A DNA stretch of 37,302 nt from Nannocystaceae bacterium (GTDB lineage Bacteria; Myxococcota_A; Polyangia; Nannocystales; Nannocystaceae), in NCBI GenBank assembly GCA_019694555.1, contig JAIBBS010000074.1, forward strand, positions 1 to 37,302, written 5' to 3'. The notes beneath the pieces were generated by a model. It worked only from the letters and a program-made list of their open reading frames with translations, did not search any database and was not told where the DNA came from. Both the position numbers and the translations under genes were made by a program. Shown in pieces: positions 1-11,234 of the stretch; the first letter of the stretch is position 1; every line of letters starts with the position of its first letter.

Positions 1-4
1 GCGG

Positions 5-1936
<1,932 letters not shown>

Positions 1937-1943
1937 CGCTACC

Positions 1944-4394
1944 TCACTCGTCCTGTTCCCCGCCGAGGTTGGGCACGCTCGGGGGCTCGAACTTCAGCTT
2001 CTTCACGGTGCCGCGCTTGAACGCCGGGCGGCCCTTGCCGCCGCGGGCGACCCGCTCGCGATCGTCGGCGCTCAGCTTCTGGTTGCCGCCGGAGGACTTC
2101 TCGATCAGCACCGACGTGCTCGCAGTGAAGGCCGCGACGACCGCGTCGTCCTTGTCGAGCTTGATGAAGATGACGCCCTTGCCCGGGCCCGACAGCAGGT
2201 TCACGTCCTGCGCGTTGCAGCACAGCACGCGGCCCTCGTGGGTCAGCGCGCACACGTCGTCCTCGGCGTAGACCTTGAACGCCGACACGAACTCGTCGCC
2301 CTCGCCGAGCTTGCCGAACATGCGGCCGCGGCTGGTGCTGGGCTCGCGGTGCGGCCACAGCGTGAAGCGCAGCGACAGCCCCTTCTTGGTCACCGCGAGC
2401 ACGTGCGGGTACGGGTCCTCGTAGGCCTCGCCCAGCTCGGGCTTGGGGTGGCCGAACTCGGGCATCACGCGCGGGTCGGTGCCCAGCGCCGCGATGACGC
2501 GCTCGCCGTCCTTGAACTTGAACAGCTTCTGCACCGGCACGCCGTGGCCCGAGCTCGCGGGCACGTCGTTGATGCGCGCGACGTAGGCCGAGCCGAGGTT
2601 GGTCAGCAGCACGATGCACTCGCGGGTGCTGCCGCCGACCAGCGCGAGCGGCTCGTCGCCCTCGCGCATGCGCGTGGTCTCGAGGTTGATGGTGCGCTGA
2701 CGCTTGAGCCAGCCGTCGCGCGTCACCAGCACGACGGCATCCTCCTCGACGATGAAGCTCTCGGCGCTGAATTCCTCTGTGACGTCGTCGTCGCTGATGC
2801 GGGTGCGGCGGGCGTCGCCGAACTGCTCGGCGACCTGCTCGAGCTCGGCCTTCACCAGCGCCTGGAACTTGGCCTTGCTCTTGAGGATGCCTTCGATGCG
2901 CGCGACCTCGGCGCGCTTGAGCGCCAGCTCCTCGCGGATCTTCTGGATCTCGAGCTTGGCCAGGCGGTACAGCTTGGTCTCGAGGATGGCGTCGGCCTGG
3001 ATGTCGTCGAGGCCGAAGGCCTTGCACAGCTTGGCCGCGGCGTCGGCCTTGCCGTCGCTGCCGCGGATGATCTTGATGGCGCGATCGAGGTCGTCGAAGA
3101 TCTTCTCGAAGCCCTCGAGGATGTGGATGCGGGCCCGCAGCAGCCGCAGCTCGTGCTCGAGCCGCCGCCGCACGGTCGCGAAGCGGAACTCGACGAAGTG
3201 CTGCAGCACCTCGCGCAGGTTGAGCCGCGCCGGCGCGCCGACCTCGACGTTGGCGGTCGGCACCAGCACGGTCATGTCGACCTTGACCGAGACCTGCAGC
3301 CGCGTGTGCTTGAACAGGTAGGCCATGACCAGCTCGGGGTCGACGGTGGCCTTCTTGTCGAGCTCGAGCTCGATGCGCACGTCGGTGGTGCTGAGGTCCT
3401 GCACGCCGATGAGCGGCGGCAACTTCTTGCCCAGGATGACCGCACCGATCTCCTCGACGATCGCGGCCTTCTCCACGCCGTAGGGCACCGCCGAGATGAC
3501 CAGCCGCGGGCCGCGCTTGCCGTCCTCGAGCTTCCAGCGCGCGCGCAGCTTCACCGAGCCGCGCCCGGTCTCGTAGATCTCGGTCAGCTCCGCCCGCGTG
3601 GCGACCAGGTCGCCGCCGGTGGGGAAGTCCGGTCCCTTGATCCACTTCATCAGCTTGCGCACCGTCAGATCGGGCTCGTCGATGAGCGCGACGGTGGCCT
3701 TGATGACCTCGGTGAGGTTGTGCGGCGGCACGCTGGTGGCCATGCCGACCGCGATGCCGGTGCCGCCGTTGACCAGCAGCTGCGGGAACCGGGCCGGCAG
3801 CACGATCGGCTCCTTGCCGGTGCCGTCGAAGGTGTCGCGGTAGTCGACGGTCTCGGCGCCGAGCTCGTCGAGCAGCTGGCCCGCGATCGCGGTCAGGCGC
3901 GCCTCGGTGTAGCGGTAGGCCGCGGGCGCGTCGCCGTCGATCGAGCCGAAGTTGCCCTGGCCGTCGACCAGCGGCGCGCGCATGACGAAGTCCTGCGCCA
4001 GGCGCACCATCGCGTCGTAGACCGCGGTGTCGCCGTGGGGGTGGTACTTGCCGATGACGTCGCCGACGACCTTCGCGCTCTTGCGATGGCGCGAGTCGTG
4101 CCGCAGGTGCAGCTCGTGATCCATCGTGAAGAGGATCCGGCGCGCGACCGGCTTGAGACCGTCGCGCACGTCGGGGATCGCGCGCGCCGTGATCACGCTG
4201 ATCGCGTAGTTGAGGTACTTGCGTCGGGTCTCGTCGGCGAGGTCGCCCTCGGTCGGGTCGAGGCCATCGCCGTCGCCACCGGGCGCGCCGGCGGTCTTGT
4301 TGCCGCGCGCCGAGGCGATGGTGCTGCCCTGCGGCGGGTCGTTCGGCGTACCCGCGGTGAGCGCGGGCGGCAGGAGCTCGAGCTGGGACATCAC
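1944..4394 (-). CDS. parC: DNA topoisomerase IV subunit A (ParC; GyrA/ParC family)
   Basis: This is the DNA breakage-reunion subunit of a type IIA topoisomerase, 816 aa. After a roughly 45-residue polar leader comes the winged-helix domain, with the quinolone-determining segment HPHGDTAVYD around residues 118-127 (Thr123 and Asp127 at the usual resistance positions) and the catalytic Tyr162 in RYTE. Tower and coiled-coil segments follow, then a C-terminal beta-pinwheel. The GyrA box (QRRGGKG) expected at the first pinwheel blade is missing, which favours ParC. An RGGKG does occur at residues 784-788, in the basic C-terminal tail. The gene opens the parC-parE operon and has a recognisable promoter at 4449-4476. 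Two consecutive Met codons start the frame, so the start is uncertain by one codon. An annotation as gyrA is the main alternative. Confidence 0.88.
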   Translation of the reverse strand: MMSQLELLPPALTAGTPNDPPQGSTIASARGNKTAGAPGGDGDGLDPTEGDLADETRRKYLNYAISVITARAIPDVRDGLKPVARRILFTMDHELHLRHDSRHRKSAKVVGDVIGKYHPHGDTAVYDAMVRLAQDFVMRAPLVDGQGNFGSIDGDAPAAYRYTEARLTAIAGQLLDELGAETVDYRDTFDGTGKEPIVLPARFPQLLVNGGTGIAVGMATSVPPHNLTEVIKATVALIDEPDLTVRKLMKWIKGPDFPTGGDLVATRAELTEIYETGRGSVKLRARWKLEDGKRGPRLVISAVPYGVEKAAIVEEIGAVILGKKLPPLIGVQDLSTTDVRIELELDKKATVDPELVMAYLFKHTRLQVSVKVDMTVLVPTANVEVGAPARLNLREVLQHFVEFRFATVRRRLEHELRLLRARIHILEGFEKIFDDLDRAIKIIRGSDGKADAAAKLCKAFGLDDIQADAILETKLYRLAKLEIQKIREELALKRAEVARIEGILKSKAKFQALVKAELEQVAEQFGDARRTRISDDDVTEEFSAESFIVEEDAVVLVTRDGWLKRQRTINLETTRMREGDEPLALVGGSTRECIVLLTNLGSAYVARINDVPASSGHGVPVQKLFKFKDGERVIAALGTDPRVMPEFGHPKPELGEAYEDPYPHVLAVTKKGLSLRFTLWPHREPSTSRGRMFGKLGEGDEFVSAFKVYAEDDVCALTHEGRVLCCNAQDVNLLSGPGKGVIFIKLDKDDAVVAAFTASTSVLIEKSSGGNQKLSADDRERVARGGKGRPAFKRGTVKKLKFEPPSVPNLGGEQDE

Positions 4395-4448
4395 GCTTCT
4401 CCGCAGTCCGTCGGCCGAAGCGGGCGCCTGGGCGCCCGGGCCGGCGCC

Positions 4449-4476
4449 ACCATACCGTGGGCCCGATCCCTGTCAA
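4449..4476 (-). promoter_or_regulatory. Sigma-70 promoter for parC-parE
   Basis: Read on the minus strand, TTGACA (4476-4471) is separated by 16 bases from TATGGT (4454-4449). This is the best -35/-10 pair in the window. Transcription would start near 4442, giving a leader of about 48 bases before parC. It lies in the divergent region shared with cysC. Confidence 0.6.
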
Positions 4477-4515
4477 AATCTTGCGGCAAGCGACCGGTTG
4501 TGCCTCCGCTTCTGC

Positions 4516-4521
4516 GACAAT
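4516..4521 (+). promoter_or_regulatory. -10-like box of cysC
   Basis: GACAAT ends 6 bases before the cysC ATG, so initiation at the usual distance would fall on the A of the ATG, giving a leaderless transcript. No convincing -35 at 16-18 bases and no Shine-Dalgarno sequence are visible. Confidence 0.4.
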
Positions 4522-4527
4522 CGCGGC

Positions 4528-5067
4528 ATGAAGGCGCAGGGCGTGCTGGTCTGGCTCACGGGGTTCTCGGGTGCGGGCAAGTCCACCATCGCCGAGACCG
4601 CGCTGCAGCAGCTGCAGGCGCGCGGGCGGCTGGCCTACGTGCTCGACGGAGATCGCGTGCGCAAGGGCCTGTGCTCCGACCTCGGCTTCTCGCGGGACGA
4701 TCGCGCCGAGAACGTGCGCCGCATCGCCGAGGCCGGCCTGCTGATGGCCGATGCCGGGGTCGTGGTGCTGGCGGCCGTGATCGCGCCGTTCCGGCTCGAC
4801 CGCGATCGCGTCCGCGCCCGGGCGCCGCGCGGCCGCTTCCTCGAGGTCTTCGTCGACACGCCGCTGGACGTGTGCGAGGCCCGTGATCCCAAGGGCCTGT
4901 ACAAGATGGCGCGCAAGGGCCTGCTGCAGGACTTCACCGGCATCGACTCGCCCTACGAGCCGCCGCTGCACGCCGAGCTGGTGCTGCGCACGACCGAGAC
5001 CGACGCGCTCGGCCTCGCGCAACGACTGGTCGACGACATCGAGCGGCGGCTGTCGTCGAGCCCGTGA
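4528..5067 (+). CDS. cysC: Adenylylsulfate (APS) kinase
   Basis: The enzyme phosphorylates adenosine 5'-phosphosulfate with ATP to make PAPS, a cytoplasmic step of sulfate activation. The 179-aa protein has the Walker A loop GFSGAGKST (residues 12-20), the family motif LDGDRVRKGL, the segment SDLGFSRDDRAENVRR, and the C-terminal DPKGLYKMARKG and GIDSPYEPP signatures. The usual FISPF is replaced by VIAPF. The ATG at 4528 is chosen because it places the P-loop normally near the N terminus; an in-frame extension upstream would run antisense into parC. No ATP sulfurylase (cysD/cysN or sat) is adjacent, so substrate must come from elsewhere. A siroheme reductase lies 20 kb away. It sits divergently from parC and precedes a phosphatase gene by 58 bases. 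Confidence 0.92.
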   Translation: MKAQGVLVWLTGFSGAGKSTIAETALQQLQARGRLAYVLDGDRVRKGLCSDLGFSRDDRAENVRRIAEAGLLMADAGVVVLAAVIAPFRLDRDRVRARAPRGRFLEVFVDTPLDVCEARDPKGLYKMARKGLLQDFTGIDSPYEPPLHAELVLRTTETDALGLAQRLVDDIERRLSSSP

Positions 5068-5113
5068 GCCATCGCCGAGGCGCCGTCGCGAGCTTTGCCG
5101 CAGCCCGCCGCGC

Positions 5114-5119
5114 TATCGT
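5114..5119 (+). promoter_or_regulatory. -10-like box of the histidine phosphatase gene
   Basis: TATCGT ends exactly 6 bases before the ATG at 5126, the spacing expected for transcription starting at the first base of the start codon. No Shine-Dalgarno sequence is present. Confidence 0.42.
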
Positions 5120-5125
5120 GGGGAC

Positions 5126-5899
5126 ATGAGGATCCTGCTCGTCCGCCACGGCCAGTCCCGCTCCAACGTCGACGCCAGCGAGAACGTGCGCGTGGCCGAC
5201 CACGCGATCGCGCTGTCCGAGGAGGGCGAGGCGCAGGCCCGGCAGTGCGGCCAGTTCATCGCAGGGTGGCTCGATGCCCACGCGATCACCGACGGCACGC
5301 CGCCGCGGCTCGCGGCCGTGCGGCTGTGGCACAGCCCGTACCTGCGCACGCGGCAGACCGCAGCGATCCTCGAGGCCCACTGCCGCCTGCAACGCGACGT
5401 GCTCGTGACCGGTGATCGCGGGCCCCGGGCCGCGGGCGATTCCTGCTTCATCGATCGCAAGGAGCACGTGCTGCTCGCGGAGCAGCAGTTCGGCATCTTC
5501 GACGGCCTGTCGGACGCCGAACGCGAGGCCCGCTACCCCGACTTCCATGCCTACTACGAGAAGTGCAAGCGCTTCGAGGGCAAGCTGTGGCCCAAGATGC
5601 CGCTGGGCGAGTCGCGCTTCGAGGTGTGTCAGCGCGTGCACCAGTCGTTCGGTACGTTCCAACGCGATGCCGCGCGTCATGGCATCGAGACCATCGTGGT
5701 CGTGGGCCACGGCACCACGAACCGCGCGTTCGTGATGATGTGGCTGCACCTGCCCTACGAGTGGATGCACGAGGAGCCCAACCCGGGCAACTGCAGCGTG
5801 CGCCTGATCGAGGACGGCGAGGATCGCGGCTACGTGTTCGACGGCTTCGCGAACCCCGAGGCGTACCTGCGCGCGCCGACCAAGGAAACCGAGGAGTGA
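5126..5899 (+). CDS. Histidine phosphatase superfamily protein (phosphoglycerate-mutase-like)
   Basis: This 257-aa protein belongs to the branch-1 histidine phosphatase fold. The catalytic histidine is in LLVRHGQS (Arg7-His8-Gly9) near the N terminus. The second conserved histidine is in VVVGHGTTNR near residue 195. Between them lie HSPYLRTRQTA, which holds the conserved phosphate-binding arginine, and EQQFGIFDGLSDAERE, the position of the acid-base residue. The family covers phosphoglycerate mutases, phosphatases acting on sugar phosphates or nucleotides, and SixA-like protein phosphatases. The substrate cannot be read from the sequence. It is cytoplasmic, with no signal peptide. It follows cysC by 58 bases on the same strand but has its own -10-like box. 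A role in removing PAP or other sulfur-pathway by-products is only a guess from position. It is convergent with the sigma factor gene. Confidence 0.85.
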   Translation: MRILLVRHGQSRSNVDASENVRVADHAIALSEEGEAQARQCGQFIAGWLDAHAITDGTPPRLAAVRLWHSPYLRTRQTAAILEAHCRLQRDVLVTGDRGPRAAGDSCFIDRKEHVLLAEQQFGIFDGLSDAEREARYPDFHAYYEKCKRFEGKLWPKMPLGESRFEVCQRVHQSFGTFQRDAARHGIETIVVVGHGTTNRAFVMMWLHLPYEWMHEEPNPGNCSVRLIEDGEDRGYVFDGFANPEAYLRAPTKETEE

Positions 5900-5942
5900 C
5901 CGGAGCCGCTCGCCTGGTCGAGCGCCGCCCGCCGTCGCGCGC

Positions 5943-7313
<1,371 letters not shown>

Positions 7314-7317
7314 GCCC

Positions 7318-7323
7318 ACGATA
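7318..7323 (-). promoter_or_regulatory. -10-like box of the group 2 sigma gene
   Basis: On the minus strand, TATCGT ends 4 bases before the ATG at 7313, implying a transcript that begins at or next to the start codon. It is identical to the box before the phosphatase gene and before nhaC. Confidence 0.38.
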
Positions 7324-7550
7324 GGCCGAGAGTGTGTCCGATCCTGCGGGCAGCCGACAACCCCCCAGGGGCGAGGTCGGGCGGGCGCTGGGCTTTCGCG
7401 TGGCCGCGCGCGAACGGGCTTCGCAAATCCGGCGCTGGGCCGCGCACGGCGGTGCGGTGGCCCGGTGCGCAGGTGCGCCGGCCGCTGCCGACGAGGGCAC
7501 GAATCGCGGCCGGTCGCGGGCCGCGCTGGCGGCCGCACGCGCTGCCGGGC

Positions 7551-7556
7551 TAAGGT
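7551..7556 (+). promoter_or_regulatory. -10-like box or Shine-Dalgarno before the LspA-like gene
   Basis: TAAGGT ends 8 bases before GTG 7565. The overlapping AAGGTGG (7552-7558) also resembles a Shine-Dalgarno sequence with a 6-base spacer. Either reading supports the GTG start rather than the internal ATG at 7604. Confidence 0.35.
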
Positions 7557-7564
7557 GGTGTCCG

Positions 7565-8137
7565 GTGGGCGCGAGCGAGGTCGGCGGCAGCGGCGGCACA
7601 GCCATGCGCGATGGCGCGGTCCGAGGCGGCGACCGCGGTGGCATCGGTGCGGTGATCCTCTTCGTGTGGCTCGTGGGCGTCGACGCCTGGGTCAAGCTCG
7701 TCACGCGCTTCGGCTGCTGCAGCCGCGACACCCCCGGCGCATGGGACGGGCCGTGGACCACGCCGGGCCAGTGCGAGTCGGTGACCATCGCGGGCAGCCT
7801 CGCGATCACGCCCGCGCGACGCGACGGCCTGCTCGGTGTGTCGCTGTCGTCCGCACTGGCGCGTCAGCTCGGCGCGCTCGCGCTGCTGGGCCTGGTGACC
7901 GTCGCGCTCATCCTCGTGGCCCGCGCACAGCAACGCGCGCATCGCCGCGGCACCGAGCTCAAGGCGCTCGCGGTGCTCGGCGCGGGCGCGTGGATCGCCG
8001 CCGCGCCGTGCCTGCTGGGCCCGGGGACCTCGTTCACCGAGTTCACGCTCGGCGGCAGCGCCTTGGGCGTGGGCGATCTCGTGTTCGCCGTCGGCGCGGC
8101 GTGGTTCGCGGTCTCGCGGCTGCGCGGCGACGACTGA
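7565..8137 (+). CDS. Four-helix membrane protein resembling a degenerate signal peptidase II
   Basis: This 190-aa protein has no firm annotation. Four hydrophobic segments are visible, near residues 27-48, 109-128, 138-156 and 165-183. Their order and several motifs parallel lipoprotein signal peptidase (LspA). VGVDAWVKLV in helix 1 resembles the LspA signature with Asp, two residues and Lys. FTEFTLGG followed by LGVGDLVFAVG resembles the LspA VDFI and FNxADxxIxxG block that carries the second catalytic Asp. The first catalytic Asp, normally in an NxxDR motif, is absent: the equivalent region reads WIAAAPCLLG. If the homology is real, the protein is probably not a working peptidase. The start is GTG 7565, with ATG 7604 (177 aa) as the alternative. 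It is an isolated gene between divergent and convergent neighbours. A generic four-pass membrane protein is the alternative. Confidence 0.6.
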   Translation: MGASEVGGSGGTAMRDGAVRGGDRGGIGAVILFVWLVGVDAWVKLVTRFGCCSRDTPGAWDGPWTTPGQCESVTIAGSLAITPARRDGLLGVSLSSALARQLGALALLGLVTVALILVARAQQRAHRRGTELKALAVLGAGAWIAAAPCLLGPGTSFTEFTLGGSALGVGDLVFAVGAAWFAVSRLRGDD

Positions 8138-8155
8138 CGCGCCGGCCGGCCAGCG

Positions 8156-9547
8156 TCACGGCGCCGACGTGCGCGGGCCGATGCGATCCTTGCCGACCCA
8201 GCGCTGCAGTGCCTGCGGCACCGCGATGCTGCCGTCGCGCTGCTGGTAGTTCTCGAGCAGCGCCACGATCGCGCGGGTGTTGGCGATGGCGGTGCCGTTG
8301 AGCATGTGCACGAACCGCGGCTTGCGGGCCTTGCCGCTGCCGTCGTCGCGCGGGCGGTAGCGGATCCGCAGCCGTCGCGCCTGGTAGTCGGTGCAGTTGC
8401 TGGTGCTGGTGACCTCGCCGTAGGCGCCGCGCCCCTGCCCCGCCGCGCGGCCGGGCATCCACGCCTCGATGTCGAACTTGCGGAACGCCGGTCCGCCGAG
8501 ATCACCCGAGGCGATGTCGAGCACGCGGTACGGCAGGCCCAGGCCGGTGAAGATCTCTTCCTCGATCGCGAGGAAGCGTGCGTGCATCGCCTCGCTGACG
8601 GCGAGCTCGCCGGTCACGAACGCGAACAGCTCGACCTTGGTGAACTGGTGCACGCGATACAGCCCGCGGGTGTCGCGGCCCGCGGCGCCGGCCTCGGTGC
8701 GGAAGCAGTGCGACAGGCCCGCGACCAGCAGCGGCAGGCGCTCCTCGTCGATGATCTCGTCGGCGAGCATGCCGCCCAGCGTGATCTCGGCGGTGCCGAC
8801 CAGGCACAGGTCGCTGTCGGCGATGCTGTAGACCTGCGTGCCCGCGCCGCGGGGGTTGAAGCCCAGGCCCGCGAGGATCTCGATGCGCGCCAGATCGGGC
8901 GTGGTGTGCAGCGTGAAGCCGTGACGGGCGGCCACGTCGAGCGCGTAGTGCTGCAGCGCCAGATCGAGCAGCACCGCGTCGTTCTTGAGGTAGTAGAACT
9001 TCTGCCCCGCGACCTTGGCGCCCGACGCCAGGTCGCACAGCTCGAGGCGCTCGCACAGCTCGACGTGATCGAGCGGCTCGAAGCCCTCGGCCGCGAAGTC
9101 GCGGATCGTGCCGACCTGCCGCAGCACGCGGTGATCGTCGTCGGTGTGTCCGCGCGGAACCTCCGGGTGGGTCGTGTTGGGCAGCTTGGCCCAGACGGCA
9201 TCGCGCGCGGCCTCGGCGGCCTGCACCGCGGCGGTCTGCTCGCGCTCGGCCTCCCGCAGCGCGCGACCTTCTTCGAGCAACGGCGCGCGCGCGGCGGCCT
9301 GCTCGTCCTTGGGCAGCTTGCCGACCGCCTTCATCGCCTCGGCGTTGGCGTTCTGCCGCCGCCGCACCTCTTCGGTCGCGGCCAGGGCCTCGCGCCACGC
9401 GACGTCGAGCGCCACCAGCCGATCGACGCTGAGCCGCGCCCACCCTGGTCGGTCGGGCGTGAGGTCGTCGAACACGACCACGCGTCGGGCCTCGAGGTTG
9501 TCGACCACCGCGTCGGGGGTCTCGCGCAACAGCTTGATGTCGAGCAT
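8156..9547 (-). CDS. serS: Seryl-tRNA synthetase
   Basis: This class II aminoacyl-tRNA synthetase charges tRNA-Ser (and tRNA-Sec where present) in the cytoplasm. The 463-aa length is usual for the bacterial form, with a somewhat long N-terminal arm. Residues 1-120 form the antiparallel coiled coil that grips the tRNA long extra arm, rich in Ala, Glu and Arg. The catalytic domain holds GTAEITLGGM, the motif 2 segment CFRTEAGAAGRDTRGLYRVH, the serine-pocket region, GEVTSTSNCTDYQARR, and motif 3 around LNGTAIANTRAIVALLENY. All hallmark residues appear intact. The start MLDIKLLRE is typical of the family. It is convergent with the LspA-like gene, 18 bases away, and divergent from dacB. Confidence 0.96.
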   Translation of the reverse strand: MLDIKLLRETPDAVVDNLEARRVVVFDDLTPDRPGWARLSVDRLVALDVAWREALAATEEVRRRQNANAEAMKAVGKLPKDEQAAARAPLLEEGRALREAEREQTAAVQAAEAARDAVWAKLPNTTHPEVPRGHTDDDHRVLRQVGTIRDFAAEGFEPLDHVELCERLELCDLASGAKVAGQKFYYLKNDAVLLDLALQHYALDVAARHGFTLHTTPDLARIEILAGLGFNPRGAGTQVYSIADSDLCLVGTAEITLGGMLADEIIDEERLPLLVAGLSHCFRTEAGAAGRDTRGLYRVHQFTKVELFAFVTGELAVSEAMHARFLAIEEEIFTGLGLPYRVLDIASGDLGGPAFRKFDIEAWMPGRAAGQGRGAYGEVTSTSNCTDYQARRLRIRYRPRDDGSGKARKPRFVHMLNGTAIANTRAIVALLENYQQRDGSIAVPQALQRWVGKDRIGPRTSAP

Positions 9548-9557
9548 GGGCGGCCGA

Positions 9558-9563
9558 ACGCTA
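9558..9563 (-). promoter_or_regulatory. -10-like box of serS
   Basis: On the minus strand, TAGCGT ends 10 bases before the serS ATG, giving a predicted leader of only a few bases and no Shine-Dalgarno sequence. Confidence 0.38.
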
Positions 9564-9670
9564 CCCGATTGCCGCGGCCGGACCCGCCCCCCGACCCGCC
9601 CGGGCGACGCCGGTTTCTTGGGGCCCGCCGGGGGGAGGTGTTAGTGGGAAGATAGGCGAGGTTATCCTAC

Positions 9671-11215
9671 ATGGGCCTTCGACTCGCGGTGGTTTCCCTG
9701 GCGCTGCTCTCGGCGGGTCTTCTGACGCGTGGCGGGCCCGCGGAGGCCGCCCAGGGCCACCTGCGGCGGGCTGCACCCCGCCCGACGGCTGCAGCGCGCG
9801 TTGCGCAGCCGAGCGTGCCCGCGGCGACCGCCGAGCCCAGCTGGCCCGAGCAGATCCAGCAGCGGCTCGCCATGCTCCCGCCCGCCCCGGCCCGCGCGCC
9901 GCAGACCCCTGCCCTCGCCGCCGGCGTGGGCGAGGCGCTGACGAAGCTGCGTCGCGCGCTCGGACCCCAGGTGCGCCTGGGCATCCACGTGCGCGCGCTC
10001 GACTCGGGCGATGCGTTGATCGACGAGGACGGCGACGTCGCGCTCAACCCCGCGAGCAACCACAAGCTGCTGACCTCGATCGCCGCGCTCGAGCTGCTCG
10101 GACCCGAGTATCGCTTCACCACCACCGTCGCGCTCGACGGCGACGCGCTGGTGCTGCGCGGCGGCGGCGATCCGTCGCTGCAGACCGAGGACCTGCAGCG
10201 ACTCGCCGCGGCGGTGCGCGACCAGCTCGACGTCGCCGACGTGCGGCGCATCGTGATCGACGACGGCATGTTCTCCGCCGATCGCGTCGGCCCCGGCTAC
10301 GACGACCCCGAGGGCCCGGGCTACAGCTACCTCGCGCCCTCGGGCGCGCTGTCGGTGCAGTGGAACACCGTCGAGATCACGCTGGCCTCGCACGCGGGTG
10401 CAGTGGAGGTCTTCGTCGACCCCCCGTGCGCGCACGTCGTGGTCGACAACCGCGCGCAGGTCGGTCGCGGCGAGCCCACCATCGTGAGCGAGGCCGCGGG
10501 CGAGAGCACGCGCGTGCGCATCGACGGCAAGCTGCGGCGCGGCGAAGTCCACACCCAGCGTCGCCGCGTCGCCGATCCCGGCCGCTTCGCCGCGTCGGTG
10601 TTCGCCGCCGCGCTGGCGCCCGAGCGCACGCTGCCGATCGAGCGCGGCACCGCCAGCGACGCCGCGCTGCCGATCGCGGAGCACCGCTCCGCGCCGCTGC
10701 TCGAGGTGCTGCACTCCGCGCTCAAGTTCTCCAACAACTTCACCACCGAGCAGGTGCTGCGGACGCTGGGCCACCACGCCAGCGGTCAGCCGGGCGACTG
10801 GCACAACGGCACCGCCGCGGTGCGGGCGTTCTGGCGCGCGCTGGGCCGCGCGCCCGAGGAGATCGTGTTCGAGAACGCGTCGGGCTACAGCCGTCGCGGT
10901 CGCATCAGCGCCCGCGCGCTGGTCGATCTGCTGGCGTGGTCGCAGCGCCCCGGCAGCCGCTCCGCCGGCCTGGTCGGCGCGCTCGCGATCGCGGGCACCG
11001 ACGGGACCCTGCGCGATCGCCTGCGCGACGGCGCCGGCCGGGTCTTCGCCAAGACGGGAACGCTCAGCGGCGCGAGCGCGTTGTCGGGGATCGTGGTCGA
11101 TCGCAGCGGCACGCCGCGGATCGCGTTCTCGGTGCTGGTCAACGGTCCGGTCACCGGGCACGCCGCGCACGCCGTGCAAGACGGCATCGTGCGCATGTTG
11201 ATCGACCATGCGTGA
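9671..11215 (+). CDS. dacB: D-alanyl-D-alanine carboxypeptidase/endopeptidase (PBP4 type, S13)
   Basis: This periplasmic low-molecular-weight penicillin-binding protein trims the terminal D-Ala of peptidoglycan stem peptides and can cut cross-links. The 514-aa protein has an N-terminal signal peptide (hydrophobic residues 4-18, Ala-rich cleavage region near 25-28) and a Pro/Ala-rich linker to about residue 85. All three serine-transferase motifs are present: SxxK as Ser129-Asn-His-Lys132, SxN as Ser354-Asn-Asn356, and KTG at 461-463. A long insert between the first two motifs is characteristic of PBP4. The ATG is the only sensible start ahead of the signal peptide. Just upstream are GATAGG (9651-9656) and TATCCT (9663-9668), the latter too close to the ATG for a normal -10. 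It is followed by ddl, which makes the D-Ala-D-Ala that it hydrolyses. Confidence 0.93.
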   Translation: MGLRLAVVSLALLSAGLLTRGGPAEAAQGHLRRAAPRPTAAARVAQPSVPAATAEPSWPEQIQQRLAMLPPAPARAPQTPALAAGVGEALTKLRRALGPQVRLGIHVRALDSGDALIDEDGDVALNPASNHKLLTSIAALELLGPEYRFTTTVALDGDALVLRGGGDPSLQTEDLQRLAAAVRDQLDVADVRRIVIDDGMFSADRVGPGYDDPEGPGYSYLAPSGALSVQWNTVEITLASHAGAVEVFVDPPCAHVVVDNRAQVGRGEPTIVSEAAGESTRVRIDGKLRRGEVHTQRRRVADPGRFAASVFAAALAPERTLPIERGTASDAALPIAEHRSAPLLEVLHSALKFSNNFTTEQVLRTLGHHASGQPGDWHNGTAAVRAFWRALGRAPEEIVFENASGYSRRGRISARALVDLLAWSQRPGSRSAGLVGALAIAGTDGTLRDRLRDGAGRVFAKTGTLSGASALSGIVVDRSGTPRIAFSVLVNGPVTGHAAHAVQDGIVRMLIDHA

Positions 11216-11217
11216 GG

Positions 11218-11223
11218 TACACT
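11218..11223 (+). promoter_or_regulatory. -10-like box of ddl
   Basis: TACACT ends 11 bases before ATG 11235 and lies just after the dacB stop. It argues for the downstream ATG, because the in-frame ATG at 11208 would place this box inside the coding region. Confidence 0.35.
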
Positions 11224-11234
11224 CGGCCGCGACG

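Noticed and set aside
1944..4394. Annotation as gyrase subunit A
   Set aside because: No GyrA box at the first pinwheel blade, and direct linkage to a compact ParE; gyrase remains a minor alternative.
5907..5924. CGCTCG/CGAGCG hairpin between the phosphatase and sigma genes
   Set aside because: Only six pairs with a six-base loop and no T-run; too weak to list as a terminator.
8138..8155. Possible tRNA gene near the aminoacyl-tRNA synthetase genes
   Set aside because: The gaps near serS and trpS are short or lack cloverleaf pairing and a GTTCGA-type T-loop.
9663..9668. TATCCT as -10 box of dacB
   Set aside because: It ends only 2 bases before the ATG, so transcription would start inside the coding region.
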